A stretch of DNA of 6,429 nt from Deltaproteobacteria bacterium (GTDB lineage: Bacteria; Desulfobacterota; Deferrimicrobia; Deferrimicrobiales; Deferrimicrobiaceae): positions 1 through 6,429 of the forward strand of contig JANXPS010000133.1 in NCBI GenBank assembly GCA_025357175.1, given 5' to 3'. The position numbers were made by a program, and so were the translations under genes. Of this stretch, positions 1-3,365 are shown one piece after another. How positions within the stretch are numbered: the stretch's first letter is position 1; each line of letters begins with the position of its first letter. The notes under the pieces are model-generated. The model worked only from the letters and a program-made list of their open reading frames with translations, searched no databases and was not told the origin of the DNA.

Positions 1-1
1 G

Positions 2-178
2 CTCCTCGAAGCTTTCGAGGAATTCGGCGAATTCCCGGCGCAGATCCGGTGCCTGGCCGTTCGGGACGCATTCGTCGAGCACGGCAGCCCCGCGGAACTC
101 CGCGCCGCGTCGGGGCTCGACGGCGACTCGATCGTCGACGAGGCGCTCCGGATGTGCGGCCAGCCTCGAAAAAGATAA
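2..178 (+). CDS. dxs: 1-deoxy-D-xylulose-5-phosphate synthase, C-terminal end (5' truncated by window edge)
   Basis: The last 58 residues of an open frame entering from the left edge and ending at TAA 176-178. The stretch AVRDAFVEHGSPAEL (about residues 19-33 of the fragment), followed by a GLDGDSI segment, matches the extreme C-terminus of DXS, which typically reads PDxFVEHGxxxEL...GLDxxGI. This is the transketolase C-terminal domain (domain III). DXS is a cytosolic, thiamine-diphosphate enzyme that condenses pyruvate and glyceraldehyde-3-phosphate in the first step of the MEP isoprenoid pathway. The thiamine-binding and catalytic regions lie outside the window and cannot be checked. The following tlyA gene starts two bases after the stop, an arrangement commonly seen for dxs-tlyA, which strengthens the call. 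The identification rests on a short segment plus context. Confidence 0.88.
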   Translation, partial: LLEAFEEFGEFPAQIRCLAVRDAFVEHGSPAELRAASGLDGDSIVDEALRMCGQPRKR

Positions 179-180
179 CC

Positions 181-960
181 TTGCCCGAACCCTCCCGCCC
201 GAAATCGACACGCGGCCGTCTCGACGTGGCGCTCGTCGACCGCTCCCTTGCCGAAACACGCGCGAAGGCCCAGGCGCTGATCCTGTCGGGGCGCGTGCTC
301 GTCGACGGGGTGCCGGTCGACAAGTGCGGAACCCCCGTTCGGGAGAGCCAGGCGATATCACTTAAGGAAGCCAAACGGCTCTTCGCCTCCCGCGCCGGAG
401 AAAAACTCGACGGGGCGATCGAGGATCTCGGCGTATCCGTCGAGGGGGCGGTCGCGCTCGATGTCGGCGCTTCGACGGGCGGGTTCACCGATTGCCTGCT
501 CAGCCGGGGGGCGGCGCGCGTCTACGCGGTCGACGTCGGCGAACGGCTCATCGACGAACGGCTCAGGAACGACCCGAGGGTGACCGTCATCGAGCGCGTC
601 AACTTTCGGCATGCGATGCCCGGATTGCTGCCCGAAAAAGCGACCATGGCCACCGTCGACGTGTCGTTCATTTCCCTGCGATACATCCTTGAACCGCTCC
701 ACGCGCTGCTGGCTCCCGGGGCCAGCGTTCTCGCGATGGTGAAGCCGCAGTTCGAAGTGGGGCGCGACGCGGTCGGCAAAGGGGGCGTCGTCCGGGACGA
801 CACGCTTCGGATGGCCGCGGTAGACGGGGTCGCAGCCTTCGCGGAAGGGCACGGCTTCCGGTTTTTGGGGCAGGCCGAAAGTCGCGTATCGGGGCCGAAG
901 GGGAACCGGGAAGTGTTCATCCTGCTTGAGGTCCTTGACTTCCCCGGGGGCGAAAGGTAG
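181..960 (+). CDS. tlyA: TlyA-family S4-domain rRNA 2'-O-methyltransferase (hemolysin-A-like)
   Basis: A 259-residue protein, the usual TlyA length. An N-terminal S4 RNA-binding domain (about residues 12-60) contains RLDVALVDR and ALILSGRVLVDG. A FtsJ/RrmJ-like Rossmann methyltransferase follows: SAM motif I at residues 92-101 (ALDVGASTGG), VDVSFISL at 159-166, VKPQFEVG at 187-194, GKGGVVRD at 199-206 and SGPKGNREVF at 237-246. By analogy with the FtsJ K-D-K-E set, K75, D160, K188 and E244 are likely catalytic (inference). Characterised TlyA enzymes methylate ribose 2'-OH of 16S and/or 23S rRNA in the cytosol; the older name hemolysin is misleading. The start is uncertain. TTG 181, two bases after the dxs stop, gives the family-typical short N-terminus. 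GTG 154 (nine residues longer, overlapping dxs, with GAGG at 140-143) is the main alternative. Probably co-transcribed and translationally coupled with dxs. Confidence 0.94.
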   Translation: MPEPSRPKSTRGRLDVALVDRSLAETRAKAQALILSGRVLVDGVPVDKCGTPVRESQAISLKEAKRLFASRAGEKLDGAIEDLGVSVEGAVALDVGASTGGFTDCLLSRGAARVYAVDVGERLIDERLRNDPRVTVIERVNFRHAMPGLLPEKATMATVDVSFISLRYILEPLHALLAPGASVLAMVKPQFEVGRDAVGKGGVVRDDTLRMAAVDGVAAFAEGHGFRFLGQAESRVSGPKGNREVFILLEVLDFPGGER

Positions 961-963
961 TTT
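935..963 (+). promoter_or_regulatory. Candidate sigma70 promoter for the LysM gene
   Basis: TTGACT (935-940; five of six -35 consensus bases) lies 17 bases before TAGTTT (958-963; three of six, but including the key T1, A2 and T6 positions). It overlaps the last codons and stop of tlyA. The predicted start is near 970, just upstream of the LysM ribosome binding site. The T-rich run 961-966 makes this the most AT-rich point between the two genes. Visual match only. Confidence 0.3.
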
Positions 964-985
964 TTCTTAATAAGAGCGTCTAAAC

Positions 986-991
986 GAGGTG
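986..991 (+). promoter_or_regulatory. Shine-Dalgarno that fixes the LysM protein start
   Basis: GAGGTG at 986-991 stands six bases before ATG 998. The in-frame GTG at 989 is itself part of this Shine-Dalgarno, so it is unlikely to be the start. ATG 998 also gives a clean signal peptide (positively charged MNRR followed by a hydrophobic core). Confidence 0.7.
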
Positions 992-997
992 CATGGC

Positions 998-2119
998 ATG
1001 AATAGACGGGTTGCTGTTCTGGCGTTTTGCGCCGTTCTGGGCGCCGGAGTCCTTCCGGGAGTGCTCCATGCCGCCGATGGGACGCCGGACGCGCCGAAGG
1101 GGGCCGCTGCCTGGCCCGACGGCTTGCGGTACAAGGTTGCCGCCGGCGACACACTGTGGAGCCTTTCCGAGAAATATCTCGGGACACCCTGGAAATGGGT
1201 CGAGTTGTGGGAGCGCAACCGCTTCCTGACCAACCCGCACTTCATTTATCCGGGCACCGAGGTCACGATTTTTCCGCCGCCCCCCCGGGATTATACGGTG
1301 ACCGGCGAGACACCGCGTCCCGTCCCGGTCGCCAGCGCCCAGAATCCGGAGCCTGTCCAGGCCGTTGAGCCGGAACCGCTGCCTCAGGTCGCCGCTCCGG
1401 TCAAGAAGACGGTTCGTCCCGCGGCCGTTTCCGGGCCCCGGGTGCTCGACATCAAGCCATCCGATTTCGTTCGTTCCGGCGAGTTCATGCGCACCCTTCC
1501 CAAGGCGATCGCCACGATCCGGGGCGGGGAAGTGCGTCGAACGGTTTTCTCCCAGGGCGACAAGGTTTTCCTCACGATGAAAGTGCCGCTGCCCGACGGC
1601 CAGCTGCTCGGTGTCTACCGGGCACGCGGACCCGTCACGATCCCGTCGGCCAAGCCTTTCACGGGGTTCGTGAAATATCTGATCGGCGTCATCCAGGTTA
1701 CCGGAACCGAAGACGGCGTCACGACCGGAAAGGTCCGGTTTTCGTTCGAGGACATCAGTGCGACAGACTTGATCACCGACGAAATCCCCGGTTACTCCCC
1801 GGTGACGGTCGCCCCGGGAGCGGAAAATCTCAAGACCGTCGTCATCACCGGGCGCAGGGAAAATCGCGAAATGTCCACCGGCGATTTCATCTACCTAGAC
1901 AAGGGCGACAAGGCGGGCGTCGGCGTGGGCAATGTCTTCCGCATTTTCGGCGAGGACTCCGGCCGGATGGACGAAGTGACCCAGGAGGTCGTTCCCCGCA
2001 TCGAGGTGGCGCGAGCCGTCGTGATTCGCACCTCGCCGACCTTTTCGACGGCTTATGTCGTCGAAGGGCGGCAGTCTTTCCCCGCCGGGGTCATGGCCAT
2101 ACGGGGACTGGCGCGCTAG
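998..2119 (+). CDS. Exported LysM-domain protein of unknown specific function
   Basis: A 373-residue protein with four parts. A signal peptide (about 1-25; basic MNRR, hydrophobic core, likely cleavage after VLHA) shows export; C11 lacks a proper lipobox, so a lipoprotein is unlikely. One LysM domain (about 43-92) has GDTLW at 50-54, a Trp-rich helix WKWVELW at 65-71 and IYPG at 83-86; LysM modules bind the glycan of peptidoglycan. A Pro/Ala/Val-rich linker (about 93-146) follows, then a C-terminal region of about 225 residues rich in predicted beta-strand and containing SGDFIYLDKGDKAGVGVG near 293-310. I do not recognise a catalytic motif there. It probably sits in the periplasm bound to the wall, with the C-terminal part contacting an unknown partner or surface. 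It has its own candidate promoter upstream and a terminator-like hairpin downstream, so it may be a single-gene unit. No specific name is justified. Confidence 0.9.
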   Translation: MNRRVAVLAFCAVLGAGVLPGVLHAADGTPDAPKGAAAWPDGLRYKVAAGDTLWSLSEKYLGTPWKWVELWERNRFLTNPHFIYPGTEVTIFPPPPRDYTVTGETPRPVPVASAQNPEPVQAVEPEPLPQVAAPVKKTVRPAAVSGPRVLDIKPSDFVRSGEFMRTLPKAIATIRGGEVRRTVFSQGDKVFLTMKVPLPDGQLLGVYRARGPVTIPSAKPFTGFVKYLIGVIQVTGTEDGVTTGKVRFSFEDISATDLITDEIPGYSPVTVAPGAENLKTVVITGRRENREMSTGDFIYLDKGDKAGVGVGNVFRIFGEDSGRMDEVTQEVVPRIEVARAVVIRTSPTFSTAYVVEGRQSFPAGVMAIRGLAR

Positions 2120-2133
2120 AAGGCAGGAAAGTC

Positions 2134-2150
2134 CGCGGGGGCTCCCCGCG
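2134..2150 (+). other. GC-rich hairpin after the LysM gene
   Basis: CGCGGGG (2134-2140) and CCCCGCG (2144-2150) form a perfect 7-bp stem around a GCT loop, 15 bases after the LysM stop. No T-run follows, so it is not a classical intrinsic terminator. It may protect the 3' end of the mRNA or act together with the next hairpin. Confidence 0.35.
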
Positions 2151-2154
2151 CGGC

Positions 2155-2170
2155 AGGCACGGGGTTTGAT
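2155..2170 (+). promoter_or_regulatory. Imperfect sigma54 (-24/-12) promoter-like element upstream of dprA
   Basis: The sequence AGGCACG (2155-2161), four bases, then TTGAT (2166-2170) resembles TGGCACG-N4-TTGCW. The -24 GG (2156-2157) is 10 bases from the -12 G (2168), which is the required spacing. The mismatches are the first base and the -12 C, which is A at 2169. That last mismatch hits a highly conserved position, so this is only a candidate. Transcription would begin near 2181 and lead into dprA. Confidence 0.22.
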
Positions 2171-2178
2171 GGGAGGAT

Positions 2179-2214
2179 TGCGCCGGTCCCTGTTCGGGTC
2201 GGCGCATTTCATTT
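2179..2214 (+). terminator. Likely intrinsic terminator of the LysM gene
   Basis: TGCGCCG (2179-2185) pairs perfectly with CGGCGCA (2200-2206). The stem continues with a G-T wobble, a bulged T and CCC/GGG around a TGTTC loop. It is followed by TTTCATTT (2207-2214), an interrupted T-tract. The strong GC stem plus T-rich tail in a GC-rich genome supports rho-independent termination, although the tail is weak. Confidence 0.45.
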
Positions 2215-2217
2215 GAG

Positions 2218-2235
2218 GCCCGCAGGATTGCGGGC
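2218..2235 (+). other. Hairpin just upstream of the dprA ribosome binding site
   Basis: GCCCGCA (2218-2224) and TGCGGGC (2229-2235) form a perfect 7-bp stem with a GGAT loop. It ends seven bases before the dprA Shine-Dalgarno (GGAG 2243-2246). It could influence translation initiation of dprA or serve as a second, tail-less part of the terminator region. Function unknown. Confidence 0.3.
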
Positions 2236-2242
2236 TCATCCT

Positions 2243-2246
2243 GGAG
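2243..2246 (+). promoter_or_regulatory. Shine-Dalgarno supporting a TTG start for dprA
   Basis: GGAG at 2243-2246 lies seven bases before TTG 2254. The next in-frame ATG is at 2353, well inside the N-terminal domain and without a comparable ribosome binding site, so TTG is the preferred start. Confidence 0.65.
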
Positions 2247-2253
2247 AATCCCG

Positions 2254-3309
2254 TTGACGATTGCATCTCCGCCATTGGAGCTGTTGCTCCGCCTGTCCAC
2301 GATCGATGGGTTTACCGTCCGGCACCTTCGGCGCCTGGCCGAAGGTGCCCCCATGTCGCTCCCATGTCCCGATGGGATGGCGACTCCCGTCGGCATGCTC
2401 GAAAAGGGATGCGAGGCGGCGATTTCCCGTTCGGCGGGAGAGCAGGCCGAACGCATTCTCGAACGGTGCGGGCGGGGCGGCATCCGGATCGTTCCGGCCG
2501 GATCCCCCGAGTACCCCCGTCTTCTCGGAGCCATCCCCGATGCGCCGCTCGTCCTGTACTGGGCAGGAAACCGATGGGACGGAGAAAGGGGCGTGGCCAT
2601 CGTCGGAAGCCGGGCCCCGACCCCTGCCGGAAAAGGATTCACACGGGAGCTATCCGCCGACCTTGCGGCAGGCGGCTTGACGGTGGTCAGCGGAATGGCG
2701 CGAGGGATCGACACCGCTGCGCACGAAGGGGCGCTCGAGGGAGGCGGCATAACGATCGCCGTGCTCGGCTGCGGTGTCGATATCGTCTATCCGCCGGAGT
2801 CGGAGCGTTTGCGCGACCGGATCGCAAGCCGTGGCGCCGTGGTTTCCGAATACCCGCCCGGCACGCCGCCGTTGCCCTGGCGGTTCCCCGCCCGCAACCG
2901 GATCGTCAGCGGAATGTGCCCGGCGACCGTGGTCGCGGAAGCGCCGCTCCGCAGTGGCGCCCTCATCACTGCCCGTACCGCGCTGGAACAGGGGCGTGAT
3001 GTGCTTGCGGTCCCGGGCAGCCCGTTTCATCCGCATACCGCGGGAAGCAACCGGTTGCTCCGTGACGGTGCCGCAACCGTGACCTGCGCGGGCGACGTGA
3101 TGCTCGCGCTGGGGCGAAAGCCGGGCCCGGATCCATCCTCGCCCGAGGGCCGGGTGCTGCGGTTCATACGCAGGCTGCGACATGTCGACGAGATCGCGGG
3201 CGGGCTTAAAATGTCCCCATCGGAGCTGATTCCGCTGCTGCTCCGGATGACGCAGTCGAATTTGATCGCGAAAAAACCGGGCAATTATTATATAAAGGTG
3301 TCCGTTTGA
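2254..3309 (+). CDS. dprA: DNA-processing protein DprA (Smf), RecA loader
   Basis: A 351-residue protein, near the usual DprA length. An N-terminal helical region (about 6-75) precedes the Rossmann-like DprA core (about 80-285). Core signatures: VGSRAPT at 117-123, SGMARGIDTAAH at 146-157, VLGCGVDIVYP at 170-180, FPARNRI at 211-217, EAPLRSGALITA at 229-240 and VPGSP at 253-257, leading into GSNRLLRDGA at 264-273. A winged-helix C-terminal domain (about 298-351) is typical of the longer DprA proteins. DprA binds single-stranded DNA in the cytosol, protects it and loads RecA during natural transformation; it is also widespread in species not known to be competent. Small departures from common forms are T262 where Ser is usual and FPARNRIVSGMC instead of an ...IIxxLS ending. 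The start is TTG with a good Shine-Dalgarno. topA follows after 56 bases, a frequent pairing. Codons 23-32 carry a perfect 12-bp inverted repeat. Confidence 0.97.
   Translation: MTIASPPLELLLRLSTIDGFTVRHLRRLAEGAPMSLPCPDGMATPVGMLEKGCEAAISRSAGEQAERILERCGRGGIRIVPAGSPEYPRLLGAIPDAPLVLYWAGNRWDGERGVAIVGSRAPTPAGKGFTRELSADLAAGGLTVVSGMARGIDTAAHEGALEGGGITIAVLGCGVDIVYPPESERLRDRIASRGAVVSEYPPGTPPLPWRFPARNRIVSGMCPATVVAEAPLRSGALITARTALEQGRDVLAVPGSPFHPHTAGSNRLLRDGAATVTCAGDVMLALGRKPGPDPSSPEGRVLRFIRRLRHVDEIAGGLKMSPSELIPLLLRMTQSNLIAKKPGNYYIKVSV
2321..2349 (+). repeat. Perfect 12-bp inverted repeat with 5-base loop inside dprA
   Basis: GGCACCTTCGGC (2321-2332) and GCCGAAGGTGCC (2338-2349) are exact reverse complements around GCCTG. 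The element begins 67 bases after the dprA start, in codons 23-32. A second, weaker hairpin follows: TCCCAT (2360-2365) pairs with ATGGGA (2372-2377). The pairing is seen directly; any role in mRNA folding, pausing or attenuation is inference. Confidence 0.6.
3262..3291 (+). promoter_or_regulatory. Candidate sigma70 promoter for topA inside the 3' end of dprA
   Basis: TTGATC (3262-3267; four of six -35 bases) and TATTAT (3286-3291; five of six -10 bases) are separated by 18 bases. The -10 lies in a conspicuous AT-rich island (about 3283-3296) within an otherwise GC-rich region, coding for the last residues of DprA. A start near 3298-3300 would give a topA leader of about 65 bases containing the triple repeat. 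Confidence 0.45.
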
Positions 3310-3350
3310 ACAAGTCTTTACGCCGAACAAGTCTCCCCGGCAACAAGTCC
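3308..3350 (+). repeat. Three tandem AACAAGTC octamers in the topA leader
   Basis: AACAAGTC occurs exactly at 3309-3316, 3326-3333 and 3342-3349, with periods of 17 and 16 bases. The first two copies are identical over ten bases (GAACAAGTCT), and 13 of 17 positions agree across the full first and second units. I found no other copy of this octamer on either strand of the window. The array fills most of the space between the dprA stop and the topA ribosome binding site. It may be protein-binding sites on DNA or RNA, or a decayed tandem duplication. Confidence 0.75.
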
Positions 3351-3356
3351 GGGTGC

Positions 3357-3361
3357 GGAGG
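3357..3361 (+). promoter_or_regulatory. topA Shine-Dalgarno
   Basis: GGAGG at 3357-3361 lies four bases before ATG 3366. It supports this ATG over the upstream in-frame TTG at 3306. CTCC at 3333-3336 is complementary to its first four bases and could mask it. Confidence 0.7.
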
Positions 3362-3365
3362 AACG

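Noticed and set aside
3..35. Two overlapping inverted repeats (8-bp stem 3-10/14-21; odd palindrome 19-35)
   Set aside because: They arise from alternating Glu/Phe codons (GAA, GAG, TTC) in dxs, which are self-complementary; no sign of independent function.
49..180. Extended N-terminus for TlyA starting at GTG 49
   Set aside because: It would overlap almost the whole visible dxs end and encode an Arg-rich, non-homologous extension; the S4 domain begins only at about residue 12 from TTG 181.
787..801. 15-base palindrome GTCGTCC-G-GGACGAC inside tlyA
   Set aside because: It encodes the conserved GVVRD segment with GC-rich codons and has only a one-base centre; best explained by coding constraint.
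989..997. GTG 989 as start of the LysM protein
   Set aside because: The GTG is part of the Shine-Dalgarno GAGGTG that serves ATG 998 at ideal spacing.
2225..2242. Pseudoknot between the loop AGGAT of the 2218-2235 hairpin and ATCCT at 2238-2242
   Set aside because: The sequences are complementary, but a four-base loop and a two-base connector cannot span a 7-bp stem sterically.
2120..2253. Small protein, tRNA or known riboswitch in the LysM-dprA interval
   Set aside because: No start with a plausible ribosome binding site and open frame of useful length, no tRNA-like cloverleaf, and no c-di-GMP, cobalamin or other riboswitch core that I recognise; only hairpins and weak promoter-like matches.
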